From Symbiodinium natans (lineage: Eukaryota > Sar > Dinophyceae > Suessiales > Symbiodiniaceae): a stretch of 64,000 bases of DNA. The notes beneath the pieces are model-generated. The model did no database searches. It worked only from the letters and a program-made list of their open reading frames with translations, and had not been told where the DNA came from. The translations under genes were made by a program, and so were the position numbers. The stretch covers positions 167,545 through 231,544 of the forward strand of contig CAJNDS010000291.1 in NCBI GenBank assembly GCA_905221605.1, written 5' to 3'. Positions 33,324 to 42,100 of the stretch are shown here, piece after piece; positions within the stretch are counted from its first letter, which is position 1, and the number at the start of each line of letters is the position of its first letter.

Positions 33324-33671
33324 TTAGGGTCTGCTTGGAAGGTATGGAAACAACTAGCCGTCATGTGTGGTTCACTCAGAGCTACGGACATGTCTACACA
33401 ACACAGGCTCAATTCAGGGGTCATGTTAAGCGTTCAAAGCCCGTGTCTCTTCCGCGTATGTCGAATAGGCGATTGCCGGCAGCTGCTAGTCTGGACTTAT
33501 AGGTCGTGTTTTCGCCCCCCCCTCCCCAATCCTAGCTAGTCAGTCTTGAGCTACCAGCGGGTCAAGATCAAGATAGTGTGAGAGGGAAATTGCGAGGGTC
33601 CGCGGGTTAGGCGGGGGTTACTCGAAATGACCTGCGGTGCCAGACAGGAGCGCCTGGCGGTTGGAGTCTTC

Positions 33672-36600
33672 TTACCATAGCCACAGGGGGCATGTGATGT
33701 GTTGGTCTTGAAAATACGAGACCGCATAGTCTCTTCTCCTGATCACCATACGAGTATGCGGCAGGAGTACAGCTTGCTTAGCACATTCATCTGCTAATTC
33801 ATTCATAGGTTCACCTCGGTGTGCCCGGACATGTTTAACGGCCGTGTATGCCGAGACTTCTTCCCAAAGGAGTAGCAACGCTGAGGTATCTGATGCATGT
33901 ACAACTGAGTGTATTGCTCCCTGAAGGAGTTGAAGAACGTGTTGCGAGTCAGACATGAAAAGGAAGGACCCCGAAGGAACAAAAGTCCGGAGTCGCTTGA
34001 TGGCCTGCAGTCCCTTGCAAGCTGCTACCAATTCAGCCCTTATGTTGGTACTTCTACCGGGAATAGCTTGTTGTATGATCACCGCATCTGTCTGAATGTC
34101 CCCATAGGGGGGGAGTATGACTGCTGCCGCTCCTCCCTGTCCTGCCATACAGCTACCATCGGTGGATACTCGTATGGCATCCTCCACATCTTCGGGGGCC
34201 AATTCAGGGTGTTCTATGTACGCTGTTACATAAGGGGCTTCAACCGGAGGGTGTCGCATGGGAAGGAGGTGGAAGTCCCCACCCACTCTGCTGAGCGCCC
34301 TGCCTCGGAGGTCTACATGAGCCAGAATTGGGTAGAATTCGGGAGCGACATTCTTCTTACGGAGATAGTCTTCAGTGAACGGTTTCCATATGGGTCTGTT
34401 CTGCGCAGCACCTTCCCAAGTGATAGGCTGACCTGCCTTACGATGGTCCTGCCAGGCAAGGTGGAGAAAACGGCTGCAGTTAGGCCAGTACCCCGGTGCT
34501 CTACGCTGTTGTGCAACATTCAGGAGTTGCCACGATGAGCCTCTTATGCTGAGGGCTTTCGAGATCGGTCGGACTTGTGGGTTGGGGAGTCTGGCAGCAT
34601 GACCCCAGTAGGAGAAAAAGCTTTGGATCTGTATATGCGTCCATGTTTCATGTCCTGTCGCCTGTGCCGCCATCCTGGCTGCTCTTCTCACACACACCCA
34701 GCTATCAGTGACGGCCTGAAGAGAATCACGTGGGAATTTACATATCCAAACAAGGAAATTAGTTTGGGTGACCTTCAGGGATTGATGTACTGCTGTCGTG
34801 GGCCTGACTGCCGCGGACATCCATCGCCAGCGGCTAGTTACAAATGTTGACATCAGGTGAAGCCTTTTACACAATGGGGCTGAGCATTGCGTAAGGAAAG
34901 AGAGATACCCAAAGAAGGCATTAGTGGCTTGGACCAGTCGGGCTGCCAGAACAGCTTGGCAAGTTAATCGAAAGCCTAGGAGGACACCCAAGTAGAGAAA
35001 GGTCTCCACTTCTTCCAGTTGGGGTCCCCCCCCAGCTGAGACGGGGCCTGATGGCACCTGTGGTGATCGCCGGTATTTGCATTTCTCCCATGAGAGGTGC
35101 AGTCCTATGGCTTGGAGGGTCCGCGAAAGATCCTCCAGCATACGGTTCAACTGTGGAATAGACGTAGCAAAGATGAGTATGTCATCCGCGTACTCCATGC
35201 AGTGCCGGGGCATGTTTCCTACAGTATTACTGAGCCAAGTGTACTCACACCGTTGCCATTTACAGAGGACTGGTTTCAGAAAGAAATCCAAAACACGCGC
35301 AAACAGTTCAGCACCGTATGGGGTGCCCTGGAGGATGCCTTGGGTAAGCGGTTGTTTCCAGGTGGCATCCGCGAAGGAAATCTCTACCTTTGCTTGTGTG
35401 ACCAGCCTAAGTAGGAGCATGGATTCAGGTGTGGCAGGGACTGAGGCCAGATATTTAGCGACTGCTGTATGTGACAAAGTGTCGAAGGCTTGTGAGATGT
35501 CAAGCTTGGCTACAACAAGGGGCATGGACCATTCCGATGCAAGGTGAACTACATGTCTAGCTGCTGTGATGCCATCCATTACCTGGGCTCCCGGAATTCC
35601 CAGGATCTGTCCTCCTTCACCTACGGGGGGGAGGGTTCGTCTAAGTCGGATGAGCAGAATTTTCGTGAAGAGTTTGTAATCTGCGACCGACAGCACGATG
35701 GGCCTAAGATGTTTAGGCAAACACGGTTCTTTGATTTTAGGCAGTAAGGTTAGACGCGACGTGAACCAGGTTTCTGGGGGGGGCAACTCATTGGAGAGGT
35801 ACCGATTAAAGGTCCGAAGTAGGTGGGAAGAGGCCTGGGTTTGGGCTAGAATTTGCAGCAGTTCGTAGGTGACCCCATCAGCGCCAGCACTTTTGCCTCC
35901 TTTGAAGGTGTTGAGGGCTCCTTCAAGCTCATCTTTGTCAATGGGATGTGCTGGGGATGGAGGAGTTACACACGTGGCCTGCAATATGGCTTGTGGCAAG
36001 AGGGGGTCAGGATTGTTTGGGTCAGTAAATTTGACTTGATAGAAGTGTTTCAATGCTGAAATCGCTCTATCCTTGCCCCCCATACGGAGCGCGAAAAGGC
36101 CATGTGTCGTTCTAACAGCCTGACGTTTACGGAAATAGGAAATAGCCTTATAGTCTCCCGCCGCTGCCCTTTCCAGGAGTTCAGTTCTCCAGACTCTCTT
36201 GTCTTGAGATCTTTGCTGCACTATCTGGAGCGCCAGTTCTTTCGATAGCTGGGGGTCTGAACCTTTGCGGAGCGCAATCAGCTGCTTAATGTAGGCGGAG
36301 TCCTGATACCTGCACGGCTTGGGCCTACGGGAGCTCGCCGTAGCAAGAGCTTCAAGATCTACCGGTGAGATCGGCGTGTGGTTCTGTTCCAATCTTTCTG
36401 CAAGTTGATTGCAAGCTAGTAGTGCTGCGGTTACGTCAACATCCCACGTGCCGCATTTATTCGTGTGAGGACATCGTCTGTGTTTCTTTGAGGGCTTGTG
36501 GGATACCAGGTTAACCCATACCAGTCTATGGTCTGATCTCAATATTGAGTCTGAAGAGGTGGCGACTCCCTGATCCGCAGTCTCTTGATAGGGTGTGGAA

Positions 36601-37205
36601 AACAACAAATAGTCTATTCTGCTGTGGGAACCTCTGCTATTAGACCACGTATGTGCATGTGGTGTAGTATGAGTGGTCCCAAAGGATCTAAGGAAGTGCT
36701 GAAGCATCGAGCCTCTAGCGTCCTGAGCATCCGGCTGAACATGCATTAATTCGTAATTAAGGTCACATGCAAGAAGGAGGGAGTCCTGTAGTCTGTAGTC
36801 ATGCAGCATGTCGTGCAGGGTTGTAATTTGATGGTGCCACACGTGCATGCAATCATCCCTCTGAGTATGTGGGAGATGTAGGCTTGCAACAAATTCTCTT
36901 GCCCCTGCATGCTTCAGAGTGACCATGATGCCAGTCGATAACGGTTGCACATTAATTACATCACAGAGCCTATGCACGGGGATTCCGACCGCCGATCCTC
37001 GGAATGCATCCGGCGGCGAGGTGCAAAAGAAGGCGTATTCCTTACCAGCCAAGGTACATTCCTTGAGACACCAACTGTCACTGTTCACATCTGACAGAGA
37101 GCCTACTTCCTGAAATCCCAGAAAGTCAAAGCGTCCCACATCCATTACATCCCAAACATCTTGGACTGCCTCAAGTGATTTCCCCTGAAGGTTCCAAGAG
37201 GCCAA
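33672..37205 (-). CDS. LINE-type ORF2: endonuclease, reverse transcriptase, RNase H
   Basis: 1177 residues without interruption. Residues 1-235 are an AP-type endonuclease with its catalytic set: N5 (WNLQG), E33 (FQEVG), D148/N150 (CDLN), D198 (RIDYL) and S224-D225-H226. Residues about 430-720 are reverse transcriptase: LPKIKEPCLPKHLRPI, the first catalytic aspartate in KLDISQAFD, QGTP, and YADD at 672-675. Residues about 1010-1145 are a type I RNase H with D1016 (STDGS), E1058 (RAEL), D1086 (MSDS) and D1139 (ELADECAK). All catalytic residues are present and the frame is intact, so the copy may be recent or active. Translation could begin slightly upstream of the ATG at 37205, because the frame is open there. 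The protein would nick the target and reverse-transcribe the element's RNA. Confidence 0.95.
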   Translation of the reverse strand: MASWNLQGKSLEAVQDVWDVMDVGRFDFLGFQEVGSLSDVNSDSWCLKECTLAGKEYAFFCTSPPDAFRGSAVGIPVHRLCDVINVQPLSTGIMVTLKHAGAREFVASLHLPHTQRDDCMHVWHHQITTLHDMLHDYRLQDSLLLACDLNYELMHVQPDAQDARGSMLQHFLRSFGTTHTTPHAHTWSNSRGSHSRIDYLLFSTPYQETADQGVATSSDSILRSDHRLVWVNLVSHKPSKKHRRCPHTNKCGTWDVDVTAALLACNQLAERLEQNHTPISPVDLEALATASSRRPKPCRYQDSAYIKQLIALRKGSDPQLSKELALQIVQQRSQDKRVWRTELLERAAAGDYKAISYFRKRQAVRTTHGLFALRMGGKDRAISALKHFYQVKFTDPNNPDPLLPQAILQATCVTPPSPAHPIDKDELEGALNTFKGGKSAGADGVTYELLQILAQTQASSHLLRTFNRYLSNELPPPETWFTSRLTLLPKIKEPCLPKHLRPIVLSVADYKLFTKILLIRLRRTLPPVGEGGQILGIPGAQVMDGITAARHVVHLASEWSMPLVVAKLDISQAFDTLSHTAVAKYLASVPATPESMLLLRLVTQAKVEISFADATWKQPLTQGILQGTPYGAELFARVLDFFLKPVLCKWQRCEYTWLSNTVGNMPRHCMEYADDILIFATSIPQLNRMLEDLSRTLQAIGLHLSWEKCKYRRSPQVPSGPVSAGGGPQLEEVETFLYLGVLLGFRLTCQAVLAARLVQATNAFFGYLSFLTQCSAPLCKRLHLMSTFVTSRWRWMSAAVRPTTAVHQSLKVTQTNFLVWICKFPRDSLQAVTDSWVCVRRAARMAAQATGHETWTHIQIQSFFSYWGHAARLPNPQVRPISKALSIRGSSWQLLNVAQQRRAPGYWPNCSRFLHLAWQDHRKAGQPITWEGAAQNRPIWKPFTEDYLRKKNVAPEFYPILAHVDLRGRALSRVGGDFHLLPMRHPPVEAPYVTAYIEHPELAPEDVEDAIRVSTDGSCMAGQGGAAAVILPPYGDIQTDAVIIQQAIPGRSTNIRAELVAACKGLQAIKRLRTFVPSGSFLFMSDSQHVLQLLQGAIHSVVHASDTSALLLLWEEVSAYTAVKHVRAHRGEPMNELADECAKQAVLLPHTRMVIRRRDYAVSYFQDQHITCPLWLW

Positions 37206-37241
37206 GGAAGTCGGGCGGGGGGGGCTGGGGGAGTGAGCTAG

Positions 37242-37862
37242 TCACTCTCTAGTCCTGCCACGGCAGTCAAGCCAGAGCTGCGGGAGCTGGTCCGGCGAAT
37301 ATCCTGTTGCCTCCGAGAAACGAACTGCCGACAATGCCCATCCTGTATGTCCCCCTTTGACATCAGTGAGTTGAACATCTGCTGGGTGAGAGTGGCGTGG
37401 GGCATGGGCATTGGGGGAGATGAGTACTTGGGAGGATCCTACGTACACATTCCCTCGCCAGTCAAATTCTGACTGGGGATGTGGGGAGGAAGGGGTGTGG
37501 GGGGGTAGCTGATCACAAAAGTCTTTCACCTGTAGTATGGCACGAATTTTGTGCCTCTCCTGTAGCGAGCGATGTCTAGCAATCCATAAGACGGCATTTT
37601 CACTACCAGATATACTACTCTTCCATTTGTCACGACGCAGCTTCTTGAGGGCTTCCATCTGGAAGGATCTTTGCTGCGGGAGAGTGACGCAATCTGTAGG
37701 GAACTTGAGCGCTACTCGCAGGAAGTTCGTCCGAGCAAAGGGGGACCAACACGACCCTAGACAGTCTTGGAGATCAGAAATCCGAAAAAGTGACTTGACT
37801 TCTTTTTCTGCAAGGTGCTTAGGTGCTTGTCTCCAACCGCCCACCACAACTTGCAGGTCCAT
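37242..37862 (-). CDS. retroelement ORF1, C-terminal part (second frame)
   Basis: 206 residues from the ATG at 37862, but the meaningful frame extends upstream to about 38025, where it reads AQLRDLEAQVQELKDLEQRV, a clear coiled coil. Downstream is a compact region (NFLRVALKFPTDC, MEALKKLRRDKWKS, WIARHRSLQERHKIRAILQV) that could be an RRM-like nucleic-acid-binding fold, as in ORF1 proteins of LINEs. That assignment is inference. The stop at 37242 lies about 40 bp before the ORF2 start. It is the second half of the 37757-38857 protein. Confidence 0.55.
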   Translation of the reverse strand: MDLQVVVGGWRQAPKHLAEKEVKSLFRISDLQDCLGSCWSPFARTNFLRVALKFPTDCVTLPQQRSFQMEALKKLRRDKWKSSISGSENAVLWIARHRSLQERHKIRAILQVKDFCDQLPPHTPSSPHPQSEFDWRGNVYVGSSQVLISPNAHAPRHSHPADVQLTDVKGGHTGWALSAVRFSEATGYSPDQLPQLWLDCRGRTRE

Positions 37863-38857
37863 TTCATTCTCCTGTGGCGACCCCGTAATGCGCGGGGTGC
37901 CAGAACCCCTAGGCGTGCCTCCTTGTCGGATGTGGTGCTGAATTTCCCGAACTCGTTGTTCCAGGTCCTTAAGTTCCTGGACTTGTGCCTCAAGATCCCG
38001 AAGCTGGGCTTGTGTAGCATGCTCTTGAACTGGGCTTCCAAGGTGTCCAGGCGAGCCATAGACACTTCATGCAGGGAGTTGTGTTGCTGCAGGGTGTTCT
38101 GCATGACATCCAGCCTATGGGCATGTTGTTGTATCTCTGTGCCAAGCGTGCCCAGGTCCTGTCTGAGTTTACCTACTGTGTGGTGAAGTTCGTCCTGCTT
38201 GCCCAGCATACCTTGCATGCTGTGTTGCAGTGCCTGGACCCAGGGGGGGGGTGGGTCATCCCTTCCAAAAGGTTTGTTGGCGGGCGCTGCCGACGGCTGA
38301 AAGGGTGTTTGGGTATGGGCCCTTCGAGGTCGCATTTCCTCGTCCTGGCGTGTGAGGTCATGATACACCGCGAGAGCCCCCGAAGCCGCCCCACCAAATT
38401 CAGGCAACCTATCCCCAACCCGGAGGCGCTTAGCATCTGGGGCAGACCCTTCAGCACGACTCAGATCCCCCGGCGGAGGATGGGTTAGTTCTTCCCTGCC
38501 CAGTGCAGCATCGAGAGCCGCCTGCTCCGCTGTAGGGGGGGGGTGTGGGGGGAGTTCAGCAGGTACAGTCGAGTCATCATCTTCCGGTTGGGGTAGAGTG
38601 CGAGGGGAGGGAGCATGGAAGGGGAGAGTACTACGCTCTTGACTGATTGCCGCTCTAGCACGGGCGTGCTGATCATGGGCGTTCAGAAGTCCGTCGACAT
38701 CAATCGGAATCACCTGCCCCCGCCCGGCCCCGCCTTCATCCCGCTGAAGTTCCACATCAATCGGTGCATTTCCCCCCCCAATCGCGCGCCCCCCCCCGAG
38801 TGGTCCAACCCCGAAGAGTTCCTCTTCGCCCTCCGCCCCCCCCGCACGCCCCGCCAT
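37757..38857 (-). CDS. retroelement ORF1, N-terminal part (first frame)
   Basis: Residues 1-190 are glycine/proline/alanine-rich, acidic and probably disordered. Residues about 205-275 form a coiled coil (MLGKQDELHHTVGKLRQDLG, MARLDTLEAQFKSML). After about residue 277 (near 38025) the translation loses heptads, while the neighbouring frame takes them up without a gap. A one-base frame change therefore lies at about 38010-38035, within the ACACAAGCC region. Either a mutation broke the gene or the element uses ribosomal frameshifting. It looks like the RNA-packaging ORF1 of a LINE, judged by position and coiled coil only. Confidence 0.6.
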   Translation of the reverse strand: MAGRAGGAEGEEELFGVGPLGGGRAIGGGNAPIDVELQRDEGGAGRGQVIPIDVDGLLNAHDQHARARAAISQERSTLPFHAPSPRTLPQPEDDDSTVPAELPPHPPPTAEQAALDAALGREELTHPPPGDLSRAEGSAPDAKRLRVGDRLPEFGGAASGALAVYHDLTRQDEEMRPRRAHTQTPFQPSAAPANKPFGRDDPPPPWVQALQHSMQGMLGKQDELHHTVGKLRQDLGTLGTEIQQHAHRLDVMQNTLQQHNSLHEVSMARLDTLEAQFKSMLHKPSFGILRHKSRNLRTWNNEFGKFSTTSDKEARLGVLAPRALRGRHRRMKWTCKLWWAVGDKHLSTLQKKKSSHFFGFLISKTV

Positions 38858-38904
38858 GCCCCTGCCTGTGTGGACTCAGTCAGAGAGAAGAAAGGAGGAG
38901 AGAG

Positions 38905-39003
38905 AGGGTTCAGGGTTTAGGGGTCTAAGGGTTAAGGGTTAAGGGTTTAGGGTTTAGGGTTTAGGGTTTAGGGTTTAGGGTTTAGGGTTTAGGGCTTAGG
39001 GTT
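38905..39003. repeat. telomere-like array (TTTAGGG) between retroelement and TYW1
   Basis: About twelve TTTAGGG heptamers lie 48 bp outside the start of the retroelement's first ORF and 189 bp beyond the TYW1 stop codon. Confidence 0.95.
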
Positions 39004-39191
39004 GAAGAGCTTGGGCACACACTCGGACTCCGACAGCACTAACAGCTCTCCAAAACCGAAAGAAGCCTAAATACGACACAACCTGATCCAAGATGCTCTG
39101 GCCCACTCTGAAACCGAAGCTACTAAGCCTGCAAAAAACAATTCGGCTCGAAAGTCTTGAAGTTCCTTAAAGCCAGCCATAGCGTCGTGAT

Positions 39192-42100
39192 TTATCCAGA
39201 TTTATCCACATATATGCCCAAGCACTGGTTCGGAATACCCTGGTGCAGGGCCCACGGAGGCGTCTCAACGGCAAAATCTGGCGGCTCTAGTGTCTCTCCT
39301 CGTTCGGCGGCGTCGGCAAACCTCTTGTCTGTGGCTTGCATGATCTTTGTTTAGGGACTGCTTTCTTTGTTGTTTATTTTTGGGAAGTGGGCCGGGGGGG
39401 GGACGGAGGGGGGAGGGGGCGGGGGACGGAGCAAAGAGGGGCGGAAGGTGTAGGGTTGAAAGAGAAATTTGAATGAGGAGCTTGTCGAAATCAATCCATG
39501 TCCGCCAGTGGCCAAAAGGATCGTAGAAACGGTCCCGCCGCCCCAGGAGAACGCAGAAGCTGTGCTCATGCTCCGCAGCGATGCCATACCTCGAGGTTGG
39601 GGGGGCAGACACAGACGGTCGAATCTCAACAACGGAATCTGTTGTGGTGGTTTCCGAAATTGGGGGTATTTTATTGGGGTCCCTATATTGTAAGGGAATT
39701 CTACTATTTGGGGTCTGTCTTAGGGGTCCCCCATTTTCATAAAGCCCTCTTGTGGAAGGAGAGCCGAGATACATCGGCAACTTTGACACCAGTCGGCGTG
39801 CCAGCTGTAGCACATCGTCGTGCCTGGGTATGCTGTCCCTGGAGAGTCCGGAGTTGCTCTTGTCCCAGACGGGTGAGAAGGTTGCAGCTTTGAGCTCGAC
39901 GAAGTCACACTGCGAGAGGTTGATCAGGTCCGCATAGCCTTGGCAAGCTTCATCATCTGCGGCTACGCCTTTCAGCACCGTCATGCGGCAAACTGTCCTC
40001 GACAGGGCTACAGGGGCTACACAGAAGTCGCTGAGGCAAGCGTTCGACAGAGGCGCATTGCGAGATGCCGAAGAAACTAAACAATGCCATGGCGTGCTTG
40101 CGCGTGCGCGCAGGTTGTCCTTTGTTTCGGATGCTTCTCTTGCAGGGTGGCCAGTGACCGGCGTAGACGATCCCAGTAGTCTCGGAAAAGAGGCCGACCG
40201 ACGTCCCTCAACGTCGTAGCATCCGGGGCGTCCAAGGACACGTACCTTCCAGCCACTCCCAAATCAAACCCTCCGAAGGACTCCGAAGAGGCCCAAACAT
40301 CCCTTGAGACACTCAACAAAAAAAACTCATCAGCAGTAGCGGTGATCCCCTGTTACGAAAGAGACCTCGCATGGACCCCGTAGTGTGCCCACCGACCTTA
40401 CGCTTGTCATCTGCCGGGGTGCAGCTGCGTCACCCAGGGAAGCTCGGCGAGCTGGTCCGGGAACCTGAACCACAAAACTGGAGTGTTAGCATCATTCAGC
40501 GGGGTTGGTGATGGAGAGATGTCGGATGGTTCTGTAACGCTTGGGAGCCTTCCGAACAGTATGGCCGCTATGGGCTTGAGTTTTCAGGTTCCGGGGGGGG
40601 GGGGAGGCTTCAAGGGATTACATTCCCACACACTATCTTTTTGCATTGAACACGCTCGCATCTTGTGTTGAGCCAGTGTTGAGCCCAAGAAAACGTCAGA
40701 ATGATTCTAAATTGTGGGTCATGCATCTGCCCGTTGGTCACAAAGAATGTGGAGATGCGGCGCTTGTGCAGGGACGACACGAACTCCGCCACCTTTGGGT
40801 AAAGCACCTTTTGTCACAGAAAGCAGACCGCGCCGCACACCCAAACCAAGCAACGTGTCAAGACACGAGCTGCTACGACAAAACTTTACGGGAGTCTCTG
40901 AAGACGGTTTGATGTAAAGATTGAAGATGCGCAATCAACGAGTCATGCAGCCACTCGCTGATTACACGCTGAGTGTTGAAGCACCAGCTGCATGACGGTA
41001 TCAAGCATGCTCGTAGGGCATCTCACCAATGGCCGAGATCACACTGTTTAGCACAGTGCTGTTGACAGAACACTTAGCCAATCAACCATTGCCACATATT
41101 GCCACATGAGAACCGCGCACGTCTCGGAAAAAGCGTGGTTAGTTGAAAAGCTTCCTCCAATCGAGTCGCTGGCTCCCCCACCAGGGACAAAGCCACGTGG
41201 CGCACCGAGCGTGCGGCGAGAACCCGTTCGGGCAGAGCGTGCCTTAAGGCCCAGAAGACAAAGGCTTCAAGAGGCCTACAACCTACGAATTCCCAGAGCC
41301 TTCCCATGATAAAGACCTACGAATTCCCAGAGCCTTCCCATGCTAAAACCTTTTGGGAGGGTTCCTGGGCCCCAAATTCACTAAGCTTCCGTCTGCTATC
41401 TTGTGCTCTTGCTCTGTGGACGCTGTGCTTTGAGTGGCAGCGTGTGGGGCAGGGGATTATTTTGGAGCCATGTGACAATAACTTGAACTGCAGTCACTAC
41501 AGAGCATGCAAGTACATAAGGGCAATCGAATGGAAATATTTCTTACCAGCGCGTCGACATGAACCAAACACAAGGTGGTTCGTCAGAACAGGGACAACAC
41601 TGACAACACTCAAATGTTGCGGCCACCCGTCCGAGACCATGTGCTGGGAAACATGGCACCACGCATGAAACGGCTCTGAGTTCGCGAAATGTCTACCACA
41701 TGTCTCTTGTGTTAATCCCCAACTGAGCTCCGGGTGTCACGGGGCCACACCTGCTCCGCACCGGCGATTAAAAAACTGAAAATGCTTTCTACATCTTGAA
41801 CCCGGAAATGCTTAATCGATAAATTGCAAGCTCGAAGATATTCTTATGAGCGTCGCCCCGCACTCTAAACAAAGGAAGCCTGGACAGAATAGACAGATGC
41901 GGCCCATTGCTTGAACACCCTCGCGAGCACGGAAAATCAGTCGGCACTATGGCTGCAACGTGGATCAAGGCGCGGGGACTCGGAGACTTCCTCCACAAGC
42001 TCCAGGTGGTTGCCTGGGGCAGAGTTTCGTGCCAAGGCTTAAGAGCAGCTTTGGGGGCAGCTGGGTGGCAGCTGGGGCACGAATGCTTTCCTGCACGATC

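Larger units (their letters stand above)
29126..38857 (-). mobile_element. non-LTR retroelement neighbourhood, minus strand
   Basis: Six minus-strand frames lie head to tail. In order from 38857 they are a coiled-coil ORF (two frames), the EN-RT-RNase H ORF, a membrane/coiled-coil ORF (two frames) and a 2-oxoglutarate/Fe(II) oxygenase ORF. The central ORF alone defines a LINE-type element. That all six belong to one element is inferred from strand, spacing and shared base composition. No poly-A tail, target-site duplication or long terminal repeat was found. The stretch 29960-31540 is non-coding (G-rich runs at 30870-30890 and 31040-31065, T-run at 30668-30685). Confidence 0.7.

Noticed and set aside
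39265-39984. TYW1 3' region as one uninterrupted 239-codon exon
   Set aside because: The frame happens to stay open through two introns. Protein similarity and phase place introns at 39590-39775 and 39322-39481, and the true C-terminus is in another frame ending at 39192.
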